From contig NZ_JACEFT010000009.1 in the NCBI RefSeq assembly GCF_013697085.1, positions 104,450-168,449 on the forward strand: a stretch of DNA of 64,000 nucleotides, given 5' to 3'. Positions 16,515-24,795 of the stretch are shown piece after piece. Origin of the DNA: Billgrantia kenyensis (GTDB lineage: Bacteria > Pseudomonadota > Gammaproteobacteria > Pseudomonadales > Halomonadaceae). The first letter of the stretch is position 1. Every line of letters starts with the position of its first letter. The notes beneath the pieces were generated by a model that was not told the DNA's origin, ran no database searches, and saw nothing but the letters and a program-made list of their open reading frames with translations. Position numbers and translations under genes: made by a program.

Positions 16515-16569
16515 CGTATGCCGAGGGGACTAAGCATATATCCATAGACTTGACACAGCGTATCTCCCC

Positions 16570-16679
16570 GGGCCACCGTCAGCGCCGCCACGCTGCTCAG
16601 CATTGCGCCGCTGCTGGTCGCCTTCCTGCTGTTCCAGCGCCAGTTCGTGCAGTCGTTCCTCAGGGCGGGGATTCGCTGA
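16570..16679 (+). repeat. Direct repeat, right copy: detached 3' end of the permease gene
   Basis: A near-perfect copy of 14025-14134, encoding the last 36 codons of the Ugp-type permease in the same orientation without any upstream gene. It is followed at once by sequence leading to the next chromosomal gene, so this is the likely right boundary of the islet. The short lead-in 16515-16569 contains no gene. Confidence 0.95.
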
Positions 16680-16730
16680 CGCTCCCATTGGCTACCCTTG
16701 GGGTGAATGCACGACCCAAGGAGAGATGCC

Positions 16731-17498
16731 ATGGCTCAGGGACAGTCAGTGGGGCAGGGTAAGCAGGCCAAGCTATACCGCATGGTCATGGAAGAGCACC
16801 TGTGCCCCTTCGGCCTGAAGAGCAAGGACCTGCTGAAGCGCAAGGGCTTCGAGGTCGAGGATCACCATCTGACCACGCGGGAGGAGACTGAGGCGTTCAA
16901 GGAAGAGCATGGGGTCGATACCACGCCCCAGGCCTTCATCGATGGCCGGCGCATCGGTGGCTACGACGAGCTGCGGGAATACTTTGACCTGGCCACACCG
17001 GACGCCGACGAGACCACCTACCAACCGGTGATCGCCCTGTTCGCCACGGCGTTGCTGATGGGGCTGGCCGTGAGTTGGACCGCGACCGGTTCGCTGGTGA
17101 GCGCCAGGATGCCGGAATACTTCGTGGCCATTGCCATGACCCTGCTGGGGCTGCAGAAGCTCAAGGACGTGGAGAGCTTCAGCACCATGTTCCTCAACTA
17201 CGATCTGCTGGCGCAGCGCCAGGTGCGCTACGGTTACGTCTATCCCTATGCCGAGACGCTGGCAGGCATTCTGATGCTGGCCGGCGCCCTGGTGTGGCTG
17301 GCCGCTCCCGTCGCGCTGTTCATCGGTACGGTGGGCGCCGTCTCGGTGTTCAAGGCGGTCTACATCGACAAGCGCGAACTCAAGTGTGCCTGCGTGGGCG
17401 GCGACAGCCAGGTGCCGCTGGGCTTCGTGTCGCTGACCGAGAACTTGATCATGATCGGTATGGGGCTATGGATGCCGCTACGCATGTACGTTCTCTAG
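16731..17498 (+). CDS. Glutaredoxin-MauE/DoxX fusion membrane protein
   Basis: A 255-residue protein. Residues 12-85 are a glutaredoxin fold with CPFG (Cys25) in place of the dithiol CPYC, and the cis-proline region TTPQAFIDGRRIGG. Residues 105-255 form four membrane helices of the MauE/DoxX type with a conserved cytoplasmic-side CAC motif (KCACVGG). Such fusions are thought to shuttle reducing power across the membrane for redox maturation, but the partner is not known. AAGGAGAG before ATG 16731 sets the start. The longer frame from 16707 is less likely. Confidence 0.85.
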   Translation: MAQGQSVGQGKQAKLYRMVMEEHLCPFGLKSKDLLKRKGFEVEDHHLTTREETEAFKEEHGVDTTPQAFIDGRRIGGYDELREYFDLATPDADETTYQPVIALFATALLMGLAVSWTATGSLVSARMPEYFVAIAMTLLGLQKLKDVESFSTMFLNYDLLAQRQVRYGYVYPYAETLAGILMLAGALVWLAAPVALFIGTVGAVSVFKAVYIDKRELKCACVGGDSQVPLGFVSLTENLIMIGMGLWMPLRMYVL

Positions 17499-17511
17499 CA
17501 CTACTGTCCAG

Positions 17512-18087
17512 CTACCTGGCCATAGATCGGAGGTCTCTGACCCGGTCGGCCAGTGCGACGACATGCTCATCCTCGGCACCGAGGTCTTCCAGAGCAGCGG
17601 CAAGGTTCAGCAGGTAGTCGCGGTTGGCGCCGCTGGGGCCGTGAGCGGTGGCGATCTGCAGGGCCATGTCGTCGAGCGGGGCGTCGCCGAGGAAGGCGGC
17701 GTTGTCCTGGGTGGCTAGATAGACCAGCCCTTCGGCGTGGCTACCGTCGTGGAAGTGCATGAGGGTGAGTTCGCGCAGATAGCCATTCTTTTCGCGCACG
17801 TCCAGCGGTCCCAGCACTTCGGCACCGATACGATAGGCCATGCCTTGGCAGATCGAGCCGGGGGATTCGACCAGGGTGACCACGCGGCCCGGGTTCTCCG
17901 GGGTTCCACGATGATCGTGAGAGCCTTGCCAGAAGCGCCTGGCCCAGCCTTCGATATGGGCGGGCCGTCGCTCCTGGTAAGGGAACTCCGCCTTCCAGAT
18001 CAACGAGCCATAGCCGAACAGCCAGATTGCCTCGGCGTCGGCGAAGAACACCCGTTCGCGATTGAGCTGTGTGGTGTCGAGGGTCAT
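17512..18087 (-). CDS. Glutathione-specific gamma-glutamylcyclotransferase ChaC-like
   Basis: A 191-residue soluble enzyme that cleaves glutathione to 5-oxoproline and Cys-Gly. The substrate-binding GYGSL motif is at residues 25-29, RRFWQGSHDHRGTPENPGR follows, and the likely catalytic glutamate is Glu99 in DVREKNGY. Its start overlaps the end of the upstream transporter gene by four bases, so the two are one transcript. It runs convergently with the glutaredoxin-MauE gene, 13 bp away. Both relate to thiols, although on opposite strands. Confidence 0.9.
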   Translation of the reverse strand: MTLDTTQLNRERVFFADAEAIWLFGYGSLIWKAEFPYQERRPAHIEGWARRFWQGSHDHRGTPENPGRVVTLVESPGSICQGMAYRIGAEVLGPLDVREKNGYLRELTLMHFHDGSHAEGLVYLATQDNAAFLGDAPLDDMALQIATAHGPSGANRDYLLNLAAALEDLGAEDEHVVALADRVRDLRSMAR

Positions 18088-18998
18088 GGGCTGCGAGTGG
18101 CTCGGCGTATGAGAGGTTGGGTCAGGGTCTGGGCCATGAGCACTCCGCTCAGCACCATCGCGCCGCCGACCAGGTGGAAAGCCGCGATGCGCTCACCCAG
18201 GTACGCCATGGCGATCAGGGCGCTGAACAAGGGCATCAGGTTGATGAAGATACTGGCCTGGCTGGCGCCGATTTGTCGGATGGCGCGCATCCACAAGAAG
18301 GTGGTGATGATCGAGGCGGGAATCCCGGCATACAGGATCAGCCAGACGTTCTGGCCGTCGACCGGGGTCATCGGGCCCATCAGGTAGGGTGGCAACAGGA
18401 AAAGTACGGCGAACACCACCTGGGCGTAGAGCAGCACCCAGGGAGGCAGGTCCAGTGGCCAGCGCTTGAGCATCACGCCATAGAGGGCGTAGCAGGTGGC
18501 GGCGATGACCATCAGCAGGTCGCCAAGGGCCACCTCGAGCTGAAGCAAGGAGAGCGGATCGCCACGCCCGAGCAGCACCATGACGCCGAACAGAGCGAGC
18601 AGGCCGCCCACGGTGCCGCCAAGGCTCGGCGCTTCGCGCAGGATCAGGGCACTCAACAGTACCGTGAGCAGTGGCACCATGGCCGCGAGAATGCCCATGT
18701 TGGTGGCCGAGGTGGTTTCGGCGGCGACATAGGCAAGCCCCTGCCACAACCCCATGCCGAGCAGGCCGAGAGTGGCTAGCTTGATCCACTCGCGGCGAAT
18801 CGTATGGCGGTGGCGCCAGGCGGCCGGCAACAGGAAGGGAGTGAGCACGGCCAGCGCCAGTAGCCAGCGCAGGAAGGCGATGCTGCTGGGCGCGATGGTG
18901 CCCACGGTGAGCTGGTTGATGGTCATGTTGCCCGACCAGATCAGCACGGCGCCCAGCGGGGGCAGGAAGTAAAGCAGCGGCATGGTGCCTCTCGACAT
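18084..18998 (-). CDS. DMT superfamily (EamA) transporter
   Basis: A 304-residue protein with ten predicted helices arranged as two EamA repeats. GAVLIWSGNMTINQ marks the first helix and the second repeat begins near WVLLYAQVVFAVLFLLP. Members export amino acids, metabolites or drugs. The substrate is unknown. I choose the ATG at 18998 (MSRGTMPLLYFLPP), just before the first helix, over 19037, which adds 13 polar residues. It is transcribed with chaC. Confidence 0.88.
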   Translation of the reverse strand: MSRGTMPLLYFLPPLGAVLIWSGNMTINQLTVGTIAPSSIAFLRWLLALAVLTPFLLPAAWRHRHTIRREWIKLATLGLLGMGLWQGLAYVAAETTSATNMGILAAMVPLLTVLLSALILREAPSLGGTVGGLLALFGVMVLLGRGDPLSLLQLEVALGDLLMVIAATCYALYGVMLKRWPLDLPPWVLLYAQVVFAVLFLLPPYLMGPMTPVDGQNVWLILYAGIPASIITTFLWMRAIRQIGASQASIFINLMPLFSALIAMAYLGERIAAFHLVGGAMVLSGVLMAQTLTQPLIRRATRSP

Positions 18999-19169
18999 GG
19001 TGTGGCCCCCTGCGTCGGGGCTCGCGAAAGCCAACATGATATCGGTCTGCTGCGTGGGTGCAAATCATGAGGAGGCTAATCTTGCTGCCGTCTGGCATTC
19101 GTGGCAGTTGGGCTACGCTTACCAGTGGCGAGTCCAAAAACACACAACGCTAACATCGAGGTGAAAACC

Positions 19170-19598
19170 ATGGAGCATCGACACTACGGATGGATGGCAC
19201 TGTGTACTGCGCTGGGCCTGGCTCTTTTTGCCAGCCATGTGCAGGCTGAATCGCATGGCGATGACCCTGCCCTGGAAGATGCCGTTGCCTACTCCGGTCG
19301 CTGGGCGACCGAGCCGGCCCTTTGTGAGCGCGACGAGGAGGAGGATCAAGCCATTACGCTTGGCCCGTCACGTATTGAGGGTAGCGAGGCCTCGTGTGAC
19401 ATGGAGGTCACGGAAGAGGGAGACAACGTCTGGGAGGCCCAGCTCGACTGCCCGGCCGATGACATGGCCACGGACGAACGGATCCGCATGTCGCTCGAAG
19501 CGGGAGACGAGGCGGAAGATGACGTGCTGACGCTGACCTACCTTGATCGCGAGGATCATGAGGTCACCCTGGTGCGTTGCCCCGGGCCGGGCGAATGA
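19170..19598 (+). CDS. Small secreted acidic hypothetical protein
   Basis: A 142-residue protein of unknown function. A signal peptide covers about residues 1-26 (MALCTALGLALFASHVQA), so the product is periplasmic. The mature part is very acidic, as is common for exported proteins of halophiles, and has four cysteines (in ALCERD, EASCDM, LDCPAD, VRCPGPGE) that could form two disulfides. GAGGTG precedes ATG 19170. The upstream frame from 19101 lacks support. A strong terminator follows. Confidence 0.75.
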   Translation: MEHRHYGWMALCTALGLALFASHVQAESHGDDPALEDAVAYSGRWATEPALCERDEEEDQAITLGPSRIEGSEASCDMEVTEEGDNVWEAQLDCPADDMATDERIRMSLEAGDEAEDDVLTLTYLDREDHEVTLVRCPGPGE

Positions 19599-19626
19599 TT
19601 GACATGTTCCACGCAAGCCATGAGCC

Positions 19627-19654
19627 GAGCCCCACCGAGGTGGGGCTCATTTCG
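19627..19654. terminator. Intrinsic terminator hairpin
   Basis: A perfect 10-bp stem gagccccacc/ggtggggctc with a 3-base loop, followed by atttcgt. It lies between convergent genes ending at 19598 and 19699, so it may serve both. Confidence 0.8.
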
Positions 19655-19698
19655 TCAGGCTTGCAGCGACACTGGGCCTGCCAGGAGCGGAGGGTAGC

Positions 19699-19950
19699 TC
19701 AAACCCCGAGAATGCCCTTGGCCTCGTTCAAGACTTCCTCTGACTGACCGTGATCGCCATCGTTGTGGTACTGCTCACCTTGTGCACGCAGTTCGTTGAC
19801 CCGTTCCAGTTCGTCCTCGCTGAGCTGAGCGACAATTTCTTCATTTTGTAGCGCTTCGTCGATGTCGGCCATCAGTGCAGGGCACATGTGAGCCCAGGCG
19901 GGTGCCATGAAGGCCATCAGTACCATGGCGGCAAAGAGCTTCTTGATCAT
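19699..19950 (-). CDS. Small secreted helical hypothetical protein
   Basis: An 83-residue protein with a clear signal peptide (KKLFAAMVLMAFMAPAWA, cleaved near residue 20) and a mature region predicted helical and charged, ELERVNELRAQGEQYHNDGD. It begins after GGGAGGAATTACA, a strong ribosome site. The function is unknown. It resembles small periplasmic proteins often seen in halophilic gammaproteobacteria. The 218-bp gap to the next gene contains a 9-bp hairpin (20115-20150) and nothing else recognisable. Confidence 0.75.
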   Translation of the reverse strand: MIKKLFAAMVLMAFMAPAWAHMCPALMADIDEALQNEEIVAQLSEDELERVNELRAQGEQYHNDGDHGQSEEVLNEAKGILGV

Positions 19951-20168
19951 TGTAATTCCTCCCTTTGGGCGTGGCCCGGCCTACGCCTTGCCAGGCTGGC
20001 CCTGGTGAATACCTGTCGTCAGGTGCCGTGCCGAACGCCTGCCGCCTTTCGACCGGTCAGGCTGCGGTCTGGCGCTGTCAGTATAGATGGCCGCTGCGTT
20101 TCGCACCGAAACGACGACGCCCCGGAGCCACAGCAGCCAACGGGGCGTCGACGAGCGAAGCGGTATGG

Positions 20169-20570
20169 TCAGGCGACGGCGGCGATGCCGGCCTTGGCGA
20201 CCTGTACGTCCTGGTCGGGCTTGACGCCGGAGACACCGACGGTGCCGGCCATCTGGCCCTCGACCATCACCGGCACGCCGCCGGAGAGCAGGCCCTGCAT
20301 CGGCGCGGAGAGGAAGGCGTTACGGCCGCCGTTGATCATGTCCTCGAAGGCCTGGGTCTCTCGGGCGCCGAGCGCCGAGCTGCGGGCCTTCTGGGTGGCG
20401 ACGTCGGGGGTCATGGCCGGGGCGCCATCGAGGCGGCGCAGGCCGAGCAGGTGGCCGCCGTCGTCGGCAACGGCGATGGTCACCTTCCAGTCGTTGGCTT
20501 CCGCTTCTTGCTGAGCGGCATCGAGGATGGCGTTGACGTCGGTCAGGGTGAGTACGGGTTTGGTCTTCAT
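20169..20570 (-). CDS. glcG: GlcG/HbpS family protein (DUF336)
   Basis: A 133-residue protein of the GlcG/HbpS heme-binding family, typical of glycolate oxidase operons. Family blocks: IAVADDGGHLLGLRRLDGA, SSALGARETQAF and GGVPVMVEGQMAGTVGVSG. The biochemical role of GlcG is unresolved. AAGGAGAG precedes the ATG at 20570. An upstream frame to 20627 extends into a palindromic repeat and is spurious. It is the last gene of the glcDEF cluster but is separated from glcF by a repeat element (copy B), so expression may differ. Confidence 0.88.
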   Translation of the reverse strand: MKTKPVLTLTDVNAILDAAQQEAEANDWKVTIAVADDGGHLLGLRRLDGAPAMTPDVATQKARSSALGARETQAFEDMINGGRNAFLSAPMQGLLSGGVPVMVEGQMAGTVGVSGVKPDQDVQVAKAGIAAVA

Positions 20571-20601
20571 GGGGCTCTCCTTGAGTCGTAATGTTGTCGG
20601 T

Positions 20602-20714
20602 GATGAGCTTCCCGGCGACAAAGCCACGCGAGGGCGCTGTGAACCCGTCCCTGGGCGCTACTTTTGCCATCCATGGCAAAAGACCCTCGCTTTGGCTTGT
20701 CCCCGGCGCTCATC
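20602..20714. repeat. Palindromic intergenic repeat, copy B (inverse orientation)
   Basis: Outer arms gatgagc (20602) and gctcatc (20708) are perfectly complementary. Inside are cccggcgacaa and ttgtccccggcg, and a central hairpin ttttgccatccatggcaaaa. It carries the shared block gggcgctgtgaacccgtccc. It lies between glcF and glcG. Confidence 0.85.
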
Positions 20715-20735
20715 TGCCGCGTTGCTGAATACTCT

Positions 20736-21986
20736 CTAAGCGTTGCCCGCCGAGGGGGGCAACGACTCATCGACGATTTCGATCCAATGCCTGACCGGCG
20801 TGCGCCCCGCGCCGTTGAGGTGCGTCTGGCAGCCGATGTTGGCAGTCACGATGGTCTCCGGGTTGCCGGCCTCGAGGGCGTTGAGCTTGTTGTCGCGCAG
20901 CTGGGTGGCCAGTTCCGGCTGGGTGATCGAGTAGGTGCCCGCCGAGCCGCAGCAGAGGTGGGCGTCCTGCACGGGCGTGAGGGTGAAGCCGAGTTTGACC
21001 AGCACGCCCTCCACCGCGCCGCCGAGTTTCTGGGCGTGCTGCAGGGTGCAGGGGCAGTGGAAGGCCAGCCGGCGGCCTTCGTTGACCTCGAGGCTCGTCA
21101 GCTCTTCGTCGCGCAGCACCTCGACCAGATCCTTGGCAAGCTCGCTCACGCGCTTGGCCTTGTCGGCGTAGGCGGGGTCGTCCTTGAGGATGTCGCGGTA
21201 CTCCTTGACGAAGGCGCCGCAGCCGCTGGCGGTCTGCACGATGGCTTCCGCGCCGGCCTCAATGTGCGGCCACCAGGCGTCGATGTTGGCCCGCGCCCGG
21301 GCGCGGCCGTCGTCCTGGGCATTGAGGTGAAAATCGATGGCGCCGCAGCAGCCGGCCTCGGCGACCGGCGTCAGGCCGATGCCCAGCCGATCAAGCACCC
21401 GCGCGGTGGCGGCATTGGTATTGGGCGAGAGCCCCGGCTGCACGCAGCCCTCGAGAATCAGCATCTGCCGTGCGTGGCGCTGGTACTCGGGGCGCGTGCC
21501 GGCATCGGCCGGGGAGGGCGGCAGCTTGTCCTTGAGCTTGCCGGGTACCAGCGGCTTGAAGGTCTGGCCCAGCTTGAGCAGTGCCTGAAAGCGCTTGGGC
21601 TCCACCAGCGCCTTGCGCAGCGCATAGCGCTGGGCGCGGTCGGCGCGGCTGCGTGGCACCCGGCGCTCGATCTCGGCACGGCCGATGTCGAGCAGCTTGT
21701 GGTACTCCACGCCGGAGGGGCAGGTGGTCTCGCAGTTGCGACAGGTCAGGCAGCGGTCCAGGTGCAGGCGAGTCTGCTCGGTGACGTTTTCGCTGTCATC
21801 CGGGTTTTCCAGCATCTGCTTCATCAGGTAGATGCGCCCGCGCGGCCCGTCGCGCTCGTCGCCCAGCAGCTGATAGGTGGGGCAGGTGGCGTTACAGAAG
21901 CCGCAGTGCACGCAGCTGCGCAGGACGCGATCGGCCTCCTGGATATGCGGCTGCTTGAGGGCTTCCTCGGTGAAGTGCGTCTGCAT
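20736..21986 (-). CDS. glcF: Glycolate oxidase iron-sulfur subunit GlcF
   Basis: A 416-residue electron-transfer subunit. Two [4Fe-4S] ferredoxin motifs are complete: CVHCGFCNATCP (Cys25, 28, 31, 35) and CLTCRNCETTCP (Cys79, 82, 85, 89). Two CCG domains follow, with AGCCGAIDFHL and DAHLCCGSAGTY. With GlcD and GlcE it oxidises glycolate to glyoxylate at the membrane, delivering electrons to quinone. It starts 19 bp after glcE. Confidence 0.96.
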   Translation of the reverse strand: MQTHFTEEALKQPHIQEADRVLRSCVHCGFCNATCPTYQLLGDERDGPRGRIYLMKQMLENPDDSENVTEQTRLHLDRCLTCRNCETTCPSGVEYHKLLDIGRAEIERRVPRSRADRAQRYALRKALVEPKRFQALLKLGQTFKPLVPGKLKDKLPPSPADAGTRPEYQRHARQMLILEGCVQPGLSPNTNAATARVLDRLGIGLTPVAEAGCCGAIDFHLNAQDDGRARARANIDAWWPHIEAGAEAIVQTASGCGAFVKEYRDILKDDPAYADKAKRVSELAKDLVEVLRDEELTSLEVNEGRRLAFHCPCTLQHAQKLGGAVEGVLVKLGFTLTPVQDAHLCCGSAGTYSITQPELATQLRDNKLNALEAGNPETIVTANIGCQTHLNGAGRTPVRHWIEIVDESLPPSAGNA

Positions 21987-22004
21987 GTCGAAATCCTGTA
22001 CGTC

Positions 22005-23096
22005 TCAGAGCGCCGCGTAGAGCCGGCCGGGGTTGAAGAGTCCCTTGGGGTCGAGCTGTGCCTTGAGGTTGCGGTGATACTTCAACAACAGTTCGGGCAG
22101 CGGCGTGAAGGGCTCGGTGGCGTGAGGCCGGGGACCGTAGCAGGTGGCGTGGCCTCCGGCAGACTGGCAGGCGCGGCGCAGGGTTTCGGCGTCGAGGTCG
22201 CTGCGCAGCCAGCGCTGGGCCCCGGCCCAATCGTGGATCATTTCCCGCTCATCGATGTCGGGCAGGTCCAGGGCTGGCGCGCGGTGGGGCAGCGAGAGTC
22301 GCCACAGCGGGGCGTCCCCGCCGCGGAAGAACCCGAGGCGCTGATCACGCAGGGCGGTCCAGAAGCCGTTGTCGAGGTCGTCGCCGCCGATACGCGCGCG
22401 AGTCGCTTCCACCGAGCTTGGCCCGCCCTCCAGGCGCAGGTGCAGGGCGCCGTCGAGCCAGGCGGCGGCGCTGATCGGCAGCGGCTCGCGGCCCCATTCG
22501 GCCAGGCGCAGGCGGGCCTCCTCGAGGGAAAGCTCCAGGTGCAGGCTGTGGGTGGCGCCGGGCTTGGGCAGCACCTTGAATGACATCTCGGTGATCAGGC
22601 CCAGGCTGCCCTGGGCGCCGACCATCAGGCGTGACAGATCGTAGCCCGCCACGTTTTTCATCACTTCACCGCCGAAGCGCTGCTCGATGCCTTCGTGGCT
22701 GATCACTCGTGTGCCCAGCACGAAATCGCGCACGCTGCCGGCCCAAGGGCGGCGGGGGCCGGAGAGCCCGGTGGCGACCATACCGCCCACGGTGCTGCCT
22801 TCGCCGTAGCGGGGCGGCTCGAAGGGCAGCATCTGGCCGTGCTCTTCGAGGGTGGCTTCCAGCTCGGCCAGCGGTGTGCCGGTGCGCACCGAGACCACCA
22901 GTTCCACCGGGTCGTAAAAGCTGATGCCGCGATGCTCGCGGGTGGAGAGCTCGTTGCCCTTCACTTCGCGGCCATAGAAGTAGCGTGTGTCACCGCCGAC
23001 GATGCGCAGCGGCGTGCCCTCCGCGGCGGCCTGGCGGATGCGCTCGGCCAGGGCGGCGCTGGCGTCATGGTCTTGGGGGGTCGTTGCGTTTGCCAT
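22005..23096 (-). CDS. glcE: Glycolate oxidase FAD-binding subunit GlcE
   Basis: A 363-residue FAD_binding_4 protein, the second flavin subunit of glycolate oxidase. Visible are TPLRIVGGDTRYFYG, the FAD-contacting PRYGEGSTVGGMVATGLSGP, and RFGGEVMKNVAGYDLSRLM. It lacks a long C-terminal oxidase domain, as expected for GlcE. The start at 23096 (MANATTPQDHD) lies 11 bp after glcD. The longer frame to 23345 overlaps glcD out of frame. Confidence 0.95.
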   Translation of the reverse strand: MANATTPQDHDASAALAERIRQAAAEGTPLRIVGGDTRYFYGREVKGNELSTREHRGISFYDPVELVVSVRTGTPLAELEATLEEHGQMLPFEPPRYGEGSTVGGMVATGLSGPRRPWAGSVRDFVLGTRVISHEGIEQRFGGEVMKNVAGYDLSRLMVGAQGSLGLITEMSFKVLPKPGATHSLHLELSLEEARLRLAEWGREPLPISAAAWLDGALHLRLEGGPSSVEATRARIGGDDLDNGFWTALRDQRLGFFRGGDAPLWRLSLPHRAPALDLPDIDEREMIHDWAGAQRWLRSDLDAETLRRACQSAGGHATCYGPRPHATEPFTPLPELLLKYHRNLKAQLDPKGLFNPGRLYAAL

Positions 23097-23107
23097 GGTC
23101 ACTCCAG

Positions 23108-24601
23108 TCAGCCCTGCGGTGCGGCCGGGGCACTGTCGGCGGCACTCTTGATAGTGCGGAACTCCGAGCAGCGCGCCGGGGTGGGAATGTTCTTGCCCGG
23201 GTTGAGCAGGTCGTTGGGGTCGAAGGCGGCCTTGGCGGCGCGGAAGGTGGCCAGCTCGTCGGGTCGAAACTGGGCGCACATCTGGTTGATCTTCTCGCGG
23301 CCGACGCCGTGCTCGCCGGTGATGGTGCCCCCGACCCTGACGCACAGCTCGAGGATCTCGCCGCCCAGCGCCTCGGCCACGGCCAGCTCGCCCTCGCGGT
23401 TGGCATCGAACAGGATCAGCGGGTGCATGTTGCCATCGCCGGCGTGGAATACGTTGGCCACCTTCAGGCCGTAGCGCTCGGAGAGGTCGCTGATTCCCTT
23501 GAGCACCCCTGCCAGCTCGCGGCGCGGGATGGTGCCATCCATGCAGTAGTAGTCGGGCGACATGCGGCCCACTGCGGGAAAGGCATTCTTGCGCCCGGCC
23601 CAGAACCTGGCGCGCTCGGCGTCGTCGCGGGCCTGCTTGATACCGGTGGCACCGGCCTTCTCCAGCACGCGGCGCACGGTTTCACAGTCGTCGTCGACGT
23701 CCGCCTCGACGCCGTCGAGCTCGCACAGCAGGATCGCCTCGGCATCTACCGGGTAGCCGGCGCCGATGAAGTCCTCGGCGGCGATGATGGCCAGCTTGTC
23801 CATCATCTCCAGTCCGCCGGGGATGATGCCGGCCTCGATGATGGCGCCCACGGCGTTGCCGGCCTTTTCGACGTCATCGAAGCTGGCCATCAGCACCTTT
23901 GCCACCTCAGGCTTGGGCAGCAGCTTGACGGTGATCTCGGTGACCACGCCGAGCATGCCCTCGGAGCCGTTGAACAGCGCCAGCAGGTCGAAGCCGGGGG
24001 CGTCCAGGGCATCGCTGCCCAGGGTCATGCGCTCGCCCTCGATGGTGAGGATCTCTACCTTGATCACGTTGTGTACGGTCAGCCCGTACTTCAGACAGTG
24101 CACGCCACCGGCGTTCTCGGCCACGTTGCCGCCGATGGAGCAGGCGATCTGGGAAGAGGGATCCGGGGCGTAATAGAGCCCGTAGGGCGAGGCGGCTTCG
24201 GAGATCGCCAGGTTGCGCACCCCGGGCTCGACTCGGGCGATACGCGCCTCGGGGTCGATCTCGAGAATGCGCGAGAAGCGTGACATGACCAGCAGTACGC
24301 CGTGCTCCAGGGGCAGGGCGCCGGCGGAGAGCCCCGTGCCGGCGCCGCGGGTCACCACCGGCACGCCGAGGCGATGGCACGTCTGGAGCAGGCGCTGGAT
24401 CTGGTCCAGCGAGTCGGGCAGCGCCACCAGCAGCGGCAGGGTGCGGTAGACGGAGAGGCCGTCGCACTCGAAGGGACGCATGTCCTCTTCGCGATGCAGT
24501 AGCAGCATGTCCGGTATGGCCTCGGCCAGGCTGTCGCGAATGGCAGCCCTGTCCAGCTTCGGCGCCGGACCATCGAGTCGTTCGTCGTAGAGGATGTTCA
24601 T
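23108..24601 (-). CDS. glcD: Glycolate oxidase FAD-linked subunit GlcD
   Basis: A 497-residue flavoprotein that carries the glycolate oxidation site. The FAD pocket includes PVVTRGAGTGLSAGALPLE and CSIGGNVAENAGGVHCLKYG, and the C-terminal oxidase domain has NVFHAGDGNMHPLILFD and TGEHGVGREK. Both are standard GlcD. The start at 24601 gives the usual length; the extension to 24655 is not needed. It heads the glcDEF(G) operon and is divergent from glcC, with operator-like sites between them. Confidence 0.96.
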   Translation of the reverse strand: MNILYDERLDGPAPKLDRAAIRDSLAEAIPDMLLLHREEDMRPFECDGLSVYRTLPLLVALPDSLDQIQRLLQTCHRLGVPVVTRGAGTGLSAGALPLEHGVLLVMSRFSRILEIDPEARIARVEPGVRNLAISEAASPYGLYYAPDPSSQIACSIGGNVAENAGGVHCLKYGLTVHNVIKVEILTIEGERMTLGSDALDAPGFDLLALFNGSEGMLGVVTEITVKLLPKPEVAKVLMASFDDVEKAGNAVGAIIEAGIIPGGLEMMDKLAIIAAEDFIGAGYPVDAEAILLCELDGVEADVDDDCETVRRVLEKAGATGIKQARDDAERARFWAGRKNAFPAVGRMSPDYYCMDGTIPRRELAGVLKGISDLSERYGLKVANVFHAGDGNMHPLILFDANREGELAVAEALGGEILELCVRVGGTITGEHGVGREKINQMCAQFRPDELATFRAAKAAFDPNDLLNPGKNIPTPARCSEFRTIKSAADSAPAAPQG

Positions 24602-24693
24602 GCAAGCCCTCAATTGCGAGTCTTGGCGGCGGGTTGTCCTTTGTGATGGCGACAATGTGAGCCTTGCAGGGCAACCTGTCCAGTCTGTGGTCT

Positions 24694-24708
24694 ACTGGTA
24701 TGACCAGT
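24694..24708. promoter_or_regulatory. FadR-subfamily operator (TGGT-N3-ACCA) between glcD and glcC
   Basis: ACTGGT-ATG-ACCAGT is a perfect 6-bp inverted repeat with a 3-bp spacer, the form bound by GlcC/LldR/PdhR-type GntR regulators. It lies 93 bp upstream of glcD and 88 bp upstream of glcC. The same core recurs at 40227-40241. Confidence 0.75.
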
Positions 24709-24721
24709 TGTTCTCGGCTAT

Positions 24722-24740
24722 CATGGAAATAATTTTCATG
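24722..24740. promoter_or_regulatory. AT-rich near-palindrome in the glcC-glcD promoter
   Basis: CATGGAAATAATTTTCATG is symmetric about base 24731 with a single mismatched pair. It resembles the GAAA-n-TTTC palindromes found upstream of the permease (40269) and gcl (58209). It could be an operator or promoter element. Confidence 0.4.
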
Positions 24741-24795
24741 GTACACAATGGCGCATCTGATCCCAGGCCTCAAGCCCATTCGTGCGGAGAAGTCC

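Noticed and set aside
16515..16569. Insertion-sequence end or integrase site at the islet's right edge
   Set aside because: No terminal inverted repeats or recombinase gene could be found near either 110-bp copy.
20664..22583. 639-codon plus-strand open frame
   Set aside because: Antisense shadow of glcF and glcE; both real genes have complete cofactor motifs on the minus strand.
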